Source: JAFGPL01 sp963781805 (GTDB taxonomy: Bacteria > Bacteroidota > Bacteroidia > Bacteroidales > UBA10428). From it: a DNA stretch of 49,208 nt. The stretch covers positions 1-49,208 of the forward strand of contig CAWAHF010000002.1 of the NCBI GenBank assembly GCA_963781805.1, read 5' to 3'. The translations under genes were made by a program, and so were the position numbers. Shown here one piece after another: positions 16,130 to 23,981 of the stretch. Under the pieces are notes generated by a model, which made no database searches, had not been told where the DNA came from, and saw only the letters and a program-made list of their open reading frames with translations. Each line of letters begins with the position of its first letter. Position 1 is the first letter of the stretch.

Positions 16130-16252
16130 CTAGATACTCAGGTTATATTCGAAATCCAGTCTAGCATCTGCCAGTCTTTGCATTTCGGCATTGTTTCTTC
16201 TCGAACTTCGGAAGAACTTGATAGTCTGATAATCTCTGATATTATCTTTCAT
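16130..16252 (-). CDS. Small ORF, 40 aa, next to the tyrosine recombinase
   Basis: A minus-strand ATG at 16252, 18 bases after the recombinase stop, opens 40 codons (IRDYQTIKFFRSSRRNNAEM, a basic helical peptide). Its position would fit a small recombination accessory protein, but no helix-turn-helix is visible and it may instead be the head of the decayed gene that follows. Confidence 0.3.
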   Translation of the reverse strand: MKDNIRDYQTIKFFRSSRRNNAEMQRLADARLDFEYNLSI

Positions 16253-16270
16253 AAATTAGTTATCTGAATC

Positions 16271-16858
16271 TCAGAAGCTCAAGACATCATAAGTATCCAA
16301 TAATTCTTTCTGGCTAATACCAAGATAACGTCTTGTAATTGAAGGATTTGAGTGATTAAACAACTGCGAAAGTTTAACAATTGCTAATTCTGCATTCTCA
16401 GCGCTGCGGTTGAAAATTTCTCTGCCAAAACATTTTCTCAGGCTGTGACTGCTAAAATTCTTGATTTTTAGGTTGTATTTGGTTTTCAACTCCTTTAAAA
16501 TAATGTTTATTCTTTGAATGCTGTAAACACTGCCCTTCTGGCTTACGAATATAAATTCATCAGTACTTCTTGGGTTAAGTTTTTCATAGCAATCATTGAT
16601 GTGACGTTTAAGTTGTTGGTTAATCTTGATTTCACGGTTCTTTTTGGTCTTCTTCTCCACAATTACAAATTCATCTTTATCATAAATGTGTTCCCACTTC
16701 AGGGAAAGTATATCACTTATCCTCAACCCCCAGAAACTGCCGAAAGAAATTAGTAACGACATTTTGTAGTTTTCATCATTGTATAGATTTCGAATCAGGT
16801 TCATCGATTGATTCCACTCAAGGTAATCGGCTGTTGTTATGCTAAGTTTTTTGCTCAT
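16271..16858 (-). CDS. Tyrosine recombinase, catalytic-domain only, 195 aa
   Basis: Breaks and rejoins DNA through a tyrosine. Conserved residues are in order: Arg46 (GLRISDILSLKW), Lys near 71 (KKTKKNREIKI), His138-x2-Arg141 (SSHSLRK), His169 (QLFNHSNPSI) and Tyr178 (TRRYLGI). At 195 residues it has only a short N-terminal extension and lacks the full core-binding domain of phage-type integrases, like other short Bacteroidota recombinases. It may serve inversion or the movement of a small element. The start at 16858 is the first ATG. No clear inverted recombination sites are visible nearby. Confidence 0.88.
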   Translation of the reverse strand: MSKKLSITTADYLEWNQSMNLIRNLYNDENYKMSLLISFGSFWGLRISDILSLKWEHIYDKDEFVIVEKKTKKNREIKINQQLKRHINDCYEKLNPRSTDEFIFVSQKGSVYSIQRINIILKELKTKYNLKIKNFSSHSLRKCFGREIFNRSAENAELAIVKLSQLFNHSNPSITRRYLGISQKELLDTYDVLSF

Positions 16859-17047
16859 TATTATTTCAGTTTTATTTGGTTTAGGATGTTAGTGAATGTT
16901 TTGCCTTTTTACGTTTTTTGTGTTTTTTCGCCTGTTCGTCTGAAACCCCTATATTTATTGAACTATTGCTAAAAATGACTTCTATCATACAGAAGTGAAT
17001 ATTATGCGATAGACTGTTTTCTTGAATGATTCTCATTTGAATCTAAA

Positions 17048-17233
17048 TTAGTTTTGCGAAAAAATGCAATACCGAAATCTTTTATCATAATATTTCCACC
17101 ACTCTGGAAACTTGATGAAGTGAGTTGATGTTTTCATATTATCATCTGTGAAGGTCAGTACCATATAATTGTCAATGGTCTCTGGAAGGTTGACAGAGAA
17201 ATTGGTTTGAATTATTTTGTTCGGTTTTTTCAT
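17048..17233 (-). CDS. Small hypothetical protein, 61 aa
   Basis: Short ORF with plausible strand-rich character (NLPETIDNYMVLTFTDDNMK, FPEWWKYYDKRF). It is divergent from the XRE gene at 17354 and shares its 120-base upstream region, where a nested palindrome lies. That arrangement could place it under the same operator. No family recognised. Confidence 0.45.
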   Translation of the reverse strand: MKKPNKIIQTNFSVNLPETIDNYMVLTFTDDNMKTSTHFIKFPEWWKYYDKRFRYCIFSQN

Positions 17234-17293
17234 GCTGCTGACTGATTACTGTTTTGTTTTCTTCATTATATAATTACATAATATATAATGTAT

Positions 17294-17333
17294 AATACGA
17301 ATTAATACATAATTTGTTATGTATTTTCGTATT
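17294..17333. promoter_or_regulatory. Nested palindrome, candidate XRE operator
   Basis: Inner arms AATACATAA (17304-17312) and TTATGTATT (17317-17325) are perfect around TTTG. Outer arms AATACGA (17294-17300) and TCGTATT (17327-17333) are also perfect. It ends 20 bases before the ATG of an XRE regulator and lies between divergent genes, the usual place for an autoregulatory operator. A looser TACAT...ATGTA element sits just upstream (about 17274-17292). Confidence 0.55.
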
Positions 17334-17353
17334 TTTGTTTAAAATAAATTATC

Positions 17354-17593
17354 ATGAGTACTAAACCATCACCAAGGGATGTAGACCTTATATTAAAAGA
17401 ACTTGGTTCAAGAATAAGAGTAAAGAGAAAATCGGTTGCAAGAAATTACGAAGACTTCGCACGTGACAACCAGTTCAGCAAGGTCACTATTTCCAGAATT
17501 GAAAATGGTGAAAACTTTACCCTGAAATCCTTGGTGCAGGTTCTAAGGGTATTAGATATTTCAATTGAAGATTTTTTTAAAGGGATCAAATGA
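17354..17593 (+). CDS. XRE-family transcriptional regulator, 79 aa
   Basis: A helix-turn-helix DNA-binding protein. The motif spans about residues 20-70 (RIRVKRKSVARNYEDFARDN, KVTISRIENGENFTLKSL) and ends with LRVLDISIEDFFKGI, the usual C-terminal helix of small XRE regulators. There is no further domain. A nested palindrome directly upstream is a likely binding site. It is the first of two XRE genes before the DUF2779/PGN_0703 nuclease pair, with 260 bases between them. The function as regulator of the module is inferred from position. Confidence 0.85.
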   Translation: MSTKPSPRDVDLILKELGSRIRVKRKSVARNYEDFARDNQFSKVTISRIENGENFTLKSLVQVLRVLDISIEDFFKGIK

Positions 17594-17854
17594 CGAAAAA
17601 TGGTTACATTTCTAATTTCTGCTAATTTTTTCATAATTTGATGTCGTTGATTCGCCTGCCGGGACTACATTTGGGCTTACATGCCTCAAAAATTAAAGAA
17701 ATTAGCGTTGAATTGCAGGTTTACCTACATTTCTACTTCCATTATTATTCCCATAAATCCAAATTCTGGTCTTGTTTAAGAAAAGTTTTTTAGGGTTTTG
17801 GTGCATCTGGTTGCATAATTTAATGTATCTGAGTATTTATTTTAAACCCAATCT

Positions 17855-18094
17855 ATGAAAGAGATTCCACAACATTACGCTGAGCGTCTTCGAACCGTCA
17901 CTTCTTTTCTAAAATGGTATCGCATCAACTCTGGGTTAAGCCAGCAAGAACTCAGTGAGTATTCAGATATTCATAGGAATACTATTTCACGTTATGAATC
18001 CAGCATACCAAAGAACCTTACGCTTTTGACAATCTTTGAAATCTGTGATGCATTGGAACTCGATGTAAATCAGTTGTTTCATGACATTCAATAA
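17855..18094 (+). CDS. XRE-family transcriptional regulator, 79 aa
   Basis: A second small helix-turn-helix regulator: RTVTSFLKWYRINSGLSQQE, then SDIHRNTISRYESS and LTIFEICDALELDVNQLFHD. It differs clearly from the regulator at 17354, so they are not recent duplicates. The sequence DIHRNTIS also occurs in the dead XRE fragment at 13948 (GIHRNTIS), which suggests that the fragment came from a relative of this gene. It precedes the nuclease pair by 370 bases, with a mosaic scar in between. Confidence 0.85.
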   Translation: MKEIPQHYAERLRTVTSFLKWYRINSGLSQQELSEYSDIHRNTISRYESSIPKNLTLLTIFEICDALELDVNQLFHDIQ

Positions 18095-18237
18095 GTTCTT
18101 CCGTAAGTCGGTAATGCTTGTTTGAATGCTGTTTTCGTTTCTCCACCCCTGATAACGATGAGATTGATTAAATCTTTTCATCTTCAATCAAGTGATGCCC
18201 AGCATTCCATCTTTCTACCCCTAAATTTTTTCACTCT

Positions 18238-18382
18238 GATAGATTGTACAACAATCTTCTTAGTAGTCAGCCACCGGCATTTAATTGCTTCGGGTCCTTC
18301 ACAAGGATTCAACCTTTCAATATTTAAACTCCTTGATGTTTATGGTTACAGCTTAAACGAGTTTTTCGAAGGCATAGAGTGA
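18238..18382 (+). pseudogene. Mosaic scar: PGN_0703 nuclease fragment joined to an XRE tail
   Basis: From 18238 one frame reads DRLYNNLLSSQPPAFNCFGS, almost identical to residues around 105-124 of the intact PGN_0703 protein at 20438 (DRLYNNLLSSQPLAFNFFGF), and the DNA match is also visible. The similarity ends near 18300. From there another frame reads QGFNLSIFKLLDVYGYSLNE then FFEGIE and TGA at 18380-18382, an XRE C-terminal helix. So a nuclease fragment is fused to a regulator tail, mirroring the scar at 13769-14116. Confidence 0.7.
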
Positions 18383-18461
18383 ATTATGAATACCAAATAA
18401 TGGTTATGTAACATCATGTAAATAAAGAATTTATTACCTTTATTGATTACCCATTTTACTT

Positions 18462-20432
18462 ATGTCAAGATATCTCACCAAGTCTCGTTTCAAATTAGCA
18501 ATGGATTGTCCGGCAAAACTTTTCTACACTGGCAAACCGCAGTATCCTGATGCTAAAAAAAACGATGCTTTTCTGGAAGCACTTGCAGAGGGCGGTTATC
18601 AAGTTGGGGCATTGGCAAAATGCTATTATCCACAAGGAGTTGATATAAATGAACATGGTTATGACATACCGCTAAAAAAGACCAAGGATTTATTAACGCA
18701 GGAGAATGTCGTCATTTTTGAAGCAGCATTCCAGTACAAGAACCTCTTCATCCGAGCAGATATAATTGAAAAGCGGGGAAATCATGTCAACCTTCTGGAA
18801 GTTAAAGCAAAATCATTTGATGGTTATGACTACAATGAAATGCTGACTAATAAAGGATTTTTGAACTCCAAGTGGAAAGATTATGTATATGATGTCGCCT
18901 TTCAAAAATATGTACTTACTCAAGCGCATCCAGATTTTAAGGTCAGAGCATATTTAATGCTTGCCGATAAAAATTCAGTCGCCAGTGTTGACGGTCTTAA
19001 TCAAAAATTCGAGTTAAAGTCAGCAGAAGATGACAGAACTTCTGTGGAAATCGTTGGCGATGTTTCACCGGGAGGGCTTGGTAATGAAATATTAATCAGG
19101 GTTTGTGTTGATGACTTAATTGATATGATTTTCCGGGGAAATGATTCTCCGACTCCACCATCACAAGGTTTTATTGAACACATACATTTTTTGGCAGACA
19201 ACTATGAAAGCGATAAGAAAATCGTAGTTCCCATTCATAAAGACTGCAAAAAATGTGAATATCAAACAACACCTGAAGAAGACCAAAAGGGTAAACTTTC
19301 AGGGTTCAAGGAATGCTGGTCTCATCAACTAGGGTGGAATACTGAAATGTTCGAGTTGCCATTAGTCTTGGATATCTGGGATTTCCGCAGTAAACAAAAG
19401 TTAATGGATGACCAGATTTATTTAATGCGGGACGTAAAGGAAGAATACATAGGAGAAATCAAAACAAATTCAGATGGAAAATTAAGCCGAACTGAGCGGC
19501 AATTGTTACAAGTAAGAAAAGCAGTTGATAAAGACACTACACCTTATATTAATACGGACGGTCTAAGAGAAGAATTTAAATCATTTGTTTATCCCCTGCA
19601 TTTCATAGATTTCGAAACGTCAATGGTCGCCATACCTTTTAATATTGGCAGAAGACCCTATGAACAACTTGCATTTCAGTTCTCCCATCATGTGCTAAAT
19701 CAGGACTTGACTATTGAGCACAAAGGGCAATACCTGTGTGAAAAGAAAGGCATGTTCCCAAATTTTGAATTTCTGCGAAAACTGAAGGCTGAACTTGAAC
19801 AGGACAAAGGTTCAGTATTTCGTTATGCTCTCCATGAGAATAGTGTCTTGAATCAGATACTTCAGCAATTAGAATCGGTGTCAATTGAAGAAGTCAGAGA
19901 TAAAGCGGTATTAATGGAATTCATCAAGACGATTACTCATGGAGCAAACCACTGTGGTGAGCGTGACATGATCGACTTATTGAAACTAGTTAAAGATTAT
20001 TATTACCATCCATTCATGCAAGGTTCAAATGGTTTAAAAGATGTACTTCCTGCTGTTCTGATATCATCGGAATATATCCAAGCCAAATATTCACAGCCTA
20101 TTTATGGTAAAAACTCCGAAATCAAGAGTTTGAACTATGAAGATGGTTGGGTATGGATAAAAAAAGATGAGAATGGCAATATTTTTAACCCATATAAGCT
20201 ACTCCCACCATTATTTGAAGGCATTGATGAAGAACAGATTGAAAATTTCCTAATGAGAAGCGACATCCACGAGGGTGGTGCTGCAATGACAGCATATGCC
20301 CGTATGCAATTTGCCAGCATAACAGACACAGAGAAAAACAGCATTGTAAAAGGATTACTTAGGTACTGTGAGTTGGATACTTTCGCAATGGTTTTGCTTT
20401 GGGAGTATTGGAATTATATAATAAAAGATTAA
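18462..20432 (+). CDS. DUF2779 protein: Cas4-like PD-(D/E)XK domain plus DEDD-exonuclease-like domain
   Basis: 656 residues. The N-terminal half looks like a Cas4/RecB-type nuclease: Asp100 (RADIIEK), Glu113-x-Lys115 (LLEVKAKSF), with Cys16 (MDCPAKLFY) far from Cys262, Cys265 and Cys285 (DCKKC, GFKECW). One early Cys plus three late ones is the layout of the iron-sulfur cluster in Cas4 and AddB. The C-terminal half is DUF2779, DEDD-like: Asp383/Glu385 (FIDFETSMV), HENSVLNQIL, and a late Asp639 (YCELDTFAM). It likely processes DNA ends. The next gene, also nuclease-like, starts six bases after its stop. Dead fragments of this gene type lie at 13769. Domain assignment by motif reading. Confidence 0.78.
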   Translation: MSRYLTKSRFKLAMDCPAKLFYTGKPQYPDAKKNDAFLEALAEGGYQVGALAKCYYPQGVDINEHGYDIPLKKTKDLLTQENVVIFEAAFQYKNLFIRADIIEKRGNHVNLLEVKAKSFDGYDYNEMLTNKGFLNSKWKDYVYDVAFQKYVLTQAHPDFKVRAYLMLADKNSVASVDGLNQKFELKSAEDDRTSVEIVGDVSPGGLGNEILIRVCVDDLIDMIFRGNDSPTPPSQGFIEHIHFLADNYESDKKIVVPIHKDCKKCEYQTTPEEDQKGKLSGFKECWSHQLGWNTEMFELPLVLDIWDFRSKQKLMDDQIYLMRDVKEEYIGEIKTNSDGKLSRTERQLLQVRKAVDKDTTPYINTDGLREEFKSFVYPLHFIDFETSMVAIPFNIGRRPYEQLAFQFSHHVLNQDLTIEHKGQYLCEKKGMFPNFEFLRKLKAELEQDKGSVFRYALHENSVLNQILQQLESVSIEEVRDKAVLMEFIKTITHGANHCGERDMIDLLKLVKDYYYHPFMQGSNGLKDVLPAVLISSEYIQAKYSQPIYGKNSEIKSLNYEDGWVWIKKDENGNIFNPYKLLPPLFEGIDEEQIENFLMRSDIHEGGAAMTAYARMQFASITDTEKNSIVKGLLRYCELDTFAMVLLWEYWNYIIKD

Positions 20433-20437
20433 ATCAG

Positions 20438-21406
20438 ATGTTAAAAAAATTAATTGGGGAAATCCCCAAGGAATCAGGCTTAGTATCAAAGTATCGCAAG
20501 CATCAGGGTTGGTGGAGAACATTTGTTCTTAATCAGGAAGAAGGCAAATATTATAGCCAACATACCAAGAAATGGAAACAGGTTTGCAACCGAATTAATG
20601 ATGGTGATAAAGACCCAGAGAAAAAGAACTTCCTTTCCAAAGATATTGCTGAAGAAGTCCTATTGGCTTTAAATCGACAAAAATCAGCAGGTAAAGGCAT
20701 AATGGAAACCGATAGATTGTACAACAACTTGTTATCAAGTCAACCACTGGCATTTAATTTCTTTGGGTTCTTCAGAACCAATAATGATGTTGCATTGGCA
20801 TTCCTAAAGACGCTTAAACCCGATATTATAAGTGTTGAAGATATTGTGTTTGAATTTGCTCCAAAATCATCAGGTGATAGTTCTGCTTTTGATTTCGGGT
20901 TTGTGGTCAACACGCCAACACAGAAAGGGTTTCTGGGGTTTGAGTGCAAGTATACAGACCAGTTCAGTTATCAAAGAACCGACACCAAAATATGTTATGG
21001 TGATGACACTGATAAAAATTACATTAAATATCACCAATTATACCTTGACAACAATGACCGATTACCAGATGATTATTACTCATATGTCAGGGATAAGAAT
21101 TTTAACCAGTTATTCAGGAACGAACTTCTTGGCACGCTAATTAAAGCCGAACCTGATATTGATTTCGTGTTGACTGGGTTGTTCTGTCTTCATGAAGACA
21201 TGAAAACCGTTGATGCCGGTCTGGAGTTCCAAAAGAAAATTGGGAATCGGGTTGATGACTTTATCGTTTTGACCTATGCTGATTATTTTGAACGCATGCA
21301 GATGTTGGACTTAACATGGGAACAAAGAGAACTGGTGATGATTCTCTGGGCAAGGTATTGTGGCGTAAGACTTAGTGACCAAATAACAGAACTTCATATC
21401 AAATAA
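20438..21406 (+). CDS. PGN_0703-family putative restriction endonuclease, 322 aa
   Basis: Contains a PD-(D/E)XK-type site: Asp152 (SAFDFGFVV), Glu169-Cys-Lys171 (GFECKYTDQFS), preceded by EFAPKSSGD. The beginning (ESGLVSKYRKHQGWWRTFVL) and LYNNLLSSQPLAFNFFGFF are typical of the group I know as PGN_0703-like endonucleases, found in Bacteroidota. I chose ATG 20438, six bases past the DUF2779 stop; an in-frame ATG at 20399 would overlap that gene. The pair is probably translationally coupled and regulated by the upstream XRE genes. A fragment of a related gene lies at 18238. Cleavage specificity is unknown. Confidence 0.75.
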   Translation: MLKKLIGEIPKESGLVSKYRKHQGWWRTFVLNQEEGKYYSQHTKKWKQVCNRINDGDKDPEKKNFLSKDIAEEVLLALNRQKSAGKGIMETDRLYNNLLSSQPLAFNFFGFFRTNNDVALAFLKTLKPDIISVEDIVFEFAPKSSGDSSAFDFGFVVNTPTQKGFLGFECKYTDQFSYQRTDTKICYGDDTDKNYIKYHQLYLDNNDRLPDDYYSYVRDKNFNQLFRNELLGTLIKAEPDIDFVLTGLFCLHEDMKTVDAGLEFQKKIGNRVDDFIVLTYADYFERMQMLDLTWEQRELVMILWARYCGVRLSDQITELHIK

Positions 21407-21801
21407 TTTCAGCCGTTCGTCAACAATTTGCAATATTGCCCTCTTTTTTCTTATATTTTTTAAAAATGCTATGTAATTGTTATTCAATTTCATAACACTT
21501 TTCTTAATTAAAAACTCCATTCTTAATTAAAAACGATTTCATTCGTCAAAACTGACCATAATGGTTTGTAACACAAGAAGATGGTTTTTCGTATAATTGC
21601 ATAGAATTTCGAATTTCGGGTTCAGCCAGAATATCTGAACCACCAGAGGACTGAATGTTAAGTTGACCATTTCTGGTCAAAACCAAAACCAAAACATACA
21701 GCAAGGAATAGTTGATGCTATGCATCAGCACTGGGAGAGTTATATGTGATTTATAACGCTAAGGATTTGAAATATTAATAACTATAAATAAATTAAAAAA
21801 A
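21407..21801. other. Non-coding stretch with several short inverted repeats
   Basis: No gene seen. Structures: a tandem repeat of TTCTTAATTAAAAAC (around 21503-21535); hairpin GGTTCAG/CTGAACC (21619-21641); hairpin TTGACCA/TGGTCAA with four-base loop (21663-21680); TGATGC/GCATCA (21713-21727); and three CCAAAA units near 21681-21697. Three hairpins within 110 bases could be a structured RNA or protein-binding sites. It precedes the DUF5131 gene. Confidence 0.45.
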
Positions 21802-22555
21802 ATGAAAAACTCAAAAATTGAATGGACTGAGAAAACATGGAATCCCTCAGCAGGATGCACCAAAATAAGTTCAGGCTGTCAAAATTGTTATGCTGAAGTT
21901 ATGGCAATCCGTTTACAGGGAACGGGCGCAGTAGGTTATGAAAATGGCTTTAAATTCAATACTGTCGCAAGCCGTTTGAATGTCCCTCTAAAAAGAAAAA
22001 CCAACAGTGTATTTTGTGAACTCGATGAGCGATATCTTCCATAAAGATATGCCAGAAGAATATTTGGATAGAATTTTCGAAGTCATTGACAATACGCCTC
22101 ACCATACCTATCAAATTTTAACAAAGAGAGCCGATAGAATGTATGATTATTTTTCAAAAAATCCAGTGCCTTCAAATGTTTGGCTTGGTGTAACGGTGGA
22201 GAACAAGCAACAAGGATTACCGAGAATTGATAAACTGAGGCATTTAAAGGCAAAGGTGTTATTCTTATCTGTTGAACCACTTTTGGAAGATTTAGGTGAA
22301 ATAAATCTAAAAAACATCGATTGGGTAATCGTTGGTGGTGAAAGCGGAAATAGAGCCAGACCAATGAATAAAGAATGGGTCGTCAATATTAAACAGCAAT
22401 GCGAAACATTGGGTATTGCGTTCTTCTTTAAACAATGGGGAACTTGGGGTGAAGACGGGATAAAAAGAAATAAGAAATTAAACGGGAAAGAATTAGACGG
22501 TAAAGTCTGGCAACAATATCCCGATATTATTAAACAGAAATTTGCATTGATATAA
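21802..22555 (+). pseudogene. Phage Gp37/Gp68-like (DUF5131) protein gene, frameshifted
   Basis: The family resembles radical-SAM proteins. The head reads IEWTEKTWNPSAGCTKISSG then CQNCYAE, with the Cys-x6-Cys-x2-Cys pattern. That frame runs into a stop at 22044. The continuing frame reads FVNSMSDIFHKDMPEEYLDR, ILTKRADRMYDYF, and NIDWVIVGGESGNRARPMNK to the normal end. Removing one T from the TTTT run at 22012-22015 restores a single protein of about 250 residues, the normal family length. It is either a frameshifted gene or a sequencing error. Such proteins are common in phages and mobile elements. Confidence 0.85.
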
Positions 22556-22629
22556 ATTTTGGCAGGAATTCCTCGTATCCTCAGTATACAAATTTGAAAT
22601 AAATAATAATAATTTAAAACAATGAAATC

Positions 22630-23130
22630 ATGGAAACAGTAAAAGTTAAAACAAAAAATCAGAACGATGAAAGCATGTCAATTAGATTAACAGAAAGTGA
22701 TTACCTCAAGATGAAATTGCAGTATTATATTGAATCAAACCTCATGTTTGATGAAGAGTTTGTTGAAATGTATGACCATGCTTCCCAACTTAATATTCTT
22801 TTAATGGATTACGTTTTGAGAAATTTCACATTAGATGAAATCTACATCATCTTTATTCAAAATCAGATATACCCTATTTTTCAAGATGATGATATTACGT
22901 TTAGTAAAAAAACTGCAATTGAAAACATTAATTGTCTATCGTGTCCACCAGAATGCATAAAGATTCTTAAGAATAAGGTATGGAACACGCCAAAAGTTAT
23001 GTTTGGATTAGTACAAGCATTAATAAAAAAATCTGAATTATTCGTGAATGCAGAAACAGGAATAATTGAATATCCTGACCTAACATGTCACTCATTTAAG
23101 TTTGCTTTTATTCCCGAACCATATGAATAA
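22630..23130 (+). CDS. Hypothetical protein, 166 aa
   Basis: Not recognised. A mainly helical soluble protein; residues 13-30 (DESMSIRLTESDYLKMKLQY) resemble the strand-helix opening of a ribbon-helix-helix domain. The rest (SCPPECIKILKNKVWNTPKV) has no known motif. It is the first gene of the 22.6-26.4 kb block that includes a probable RHH protein and a VirE-N/BT4734-type protein. Its job may be in mobilisation or replication of an element. Confidence 0.5.
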   Translation: METVKVKTKNQNDESMSIRLTESDYLKMKLQYYIESNLMFDEEFVEMYDHASQLNILLMDYVLRNFTLDEIYIIFIQNQIYPIFQDDDITFSKKTAIENINCLSCPPECIKILKNKVWNTPKVMFGLVQALIKKSELFVNAETGIIEYPDLTCHSFKFAFIPEPYE

Positions 23131-23271
23131 TACCAATTCAACGAAACTCGTAATAATCTTGGCTTTTTATTAGGGGTGGACAGGGTGACAGGAAAAACAA
23201 AGAGACTAATACTCTAAAGAAAGTTTAACAAAATCAACTTTTAATTTTTTTTGGAGTATTTAATTACATAC

Positions 23272-23288
23272 GGGTGCAAATTGCACCC
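23272..23288. promoter_or_regulatory. Palindrome GGGTGCAA-A-TTGCACCC, candidate operator
   Basis: A perfect 17-base palindrome with single central A, ending 31 bases before the ATG at 23320 of a probable ribbon-helix-helix protein. RHH proteins bind such sites as dimers, so autoregulation is plausible. As RNA the short loop makes a good hairpin unlikely, although GGGTGC/GCACCC could pair. Confidence 0.45.
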
Positions 23289-23319
23289 CCAAAAAATAAC
23301 AGGATTAAATCAAATAAAA

Positions 23320-23523
23320 ATGAAAAAGATGAAAACCCAACATATTGTTAAAATGAATCTCAGTCTTGATAAGGATTTCTATGAACTGCTTCAAGACAGA
23401 GCCGAGAAAGACTACGTAAAAGTAGCGACATGGACAAAGCAATTCCTTATGAAGAACCTGCTTGAAAAAAATAACAGCGATTCTAAATGTCTAACCAAAG
23501 ATGGAACTACAATGGGACTTTGA
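23320..23523 (+). CDS. Probable ribbon-helix-helix DNA-binding protein, 67 aa
   Basis: The sequence HIVKMNLSLDKDFYELLQDR, followed by AEKDYVKVATWTKQFLMKNL, has the strand-helix-helix form of RHH proteins such as MobC-type or antitoxin regulators. I chose the ATG at 23320, because an upstream in-frame ATG at 23251 would place the 23272-23288 palindrome inside the coding region. Its last 23 bases overlap the next gene. In mobilisation operons such proteins bind the origin of transfer or repress the operon. Fold moderate, role inferred. Confidence 0.6.
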   Translation: MKKMKTQHIVKMNLSLDKDFYELLQDRAEKDYVKVATWTKQFLMKNLLEKNNSDSKCLTKDGTTMGL

Positions 23524-23905
23524 AAATGACAATCAACTTGGTGTTGAACAATCACCAGTCTATCACTTGACACCAGACACCAATATTATTGATGTTAAAA
23601 CACAATCTGGTGCAAAGACATCATTAAATCTAATCGATATAGATAATGAACTACGAAAAATCGTTACAAGAATCTTTGAGAACGACAGGGACTACCACGA
23701 CTTGGATTTGGTAAGTAAATATCAACAGGTTTTCGAAATCGTGTCATTCATCTTTGAAGACTACCGCAATTCATTTGAAAACATTATGGAGAAACGCTTG
23801 GGTGATTTGAACCAAGAACAACAACAGGTGGAAGCACTGGTGTTTTGTTCATGGATAAGTATTGAAGTCCTGACGGCATTATCAAAACAAGTCGTCAGAA
23901 CGTAA
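23501..23905 (+). CDS. Hypothetical protein, 134 aa
   Basis: Not recognised. Acidic, helical in the second half (ELRKIVTRIFENDRDYHDLD, FEDYRNSFENIMEKRLGDL). The start overlaps the RHH gene by 23 bases, so the two are coupled. A strong inverted repeat (23925-23963) lies 20 bases past its stop, before the VirE-N/BT4734 gene. No catalytic motif is visible. Confidence 0.55.
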   Translation: MELQWDFENDNQLGVEQSPVYHLTPDTNIIDVKTQSGAKTSLNLIDIDNELRKIVTRIFENDRDYHDLDLVSKYQQVFEIVSFIFEDYRNSFENIMEKRLGDLNQEQQQVEALVFCSWISIEVLTALSKQVVRT

Positions 23906-23924
23906 TAATTATAATTAAAAAACA

Positions 23925-23963
23925 GTAGCATGGCTAATGCTCTTGTAAGTTTTGCCATGCTAC
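23925..23963. promoter_or_regulatory. 10-bp perfect inverted repeat upstream of the BT4734-type gene
   Basis: GTAGCATGGC (23925-23934) and GCCATGCTAC (23954-23963) are complementary with 19 bases between. It fills the gap between the preceding stop and the ATG at 23982. No T run follows, so a terminator is less likely than an operator, a translation-control hairpin or a replication/transfer origin element. Confidence 0.5.
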
Positions 23964-23981
23964 ATTAATAAAGTACTTGAT

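Noticed and set aside
16750..16800. TTCGAATC-like tRNA T-loop
   Set aside because: It lies inside the tyrosine recombinase gene and no cloverleaf can be drawn around it; no tRNA gene was found in the window.
18122..18382. Single 86-codon gene
   Set aside because: Its front is unrelated to any fold and its middle crosses a PGN_0703 fragment in another frame; only the XRE tail is meaningful, so it is a mosaic scar.
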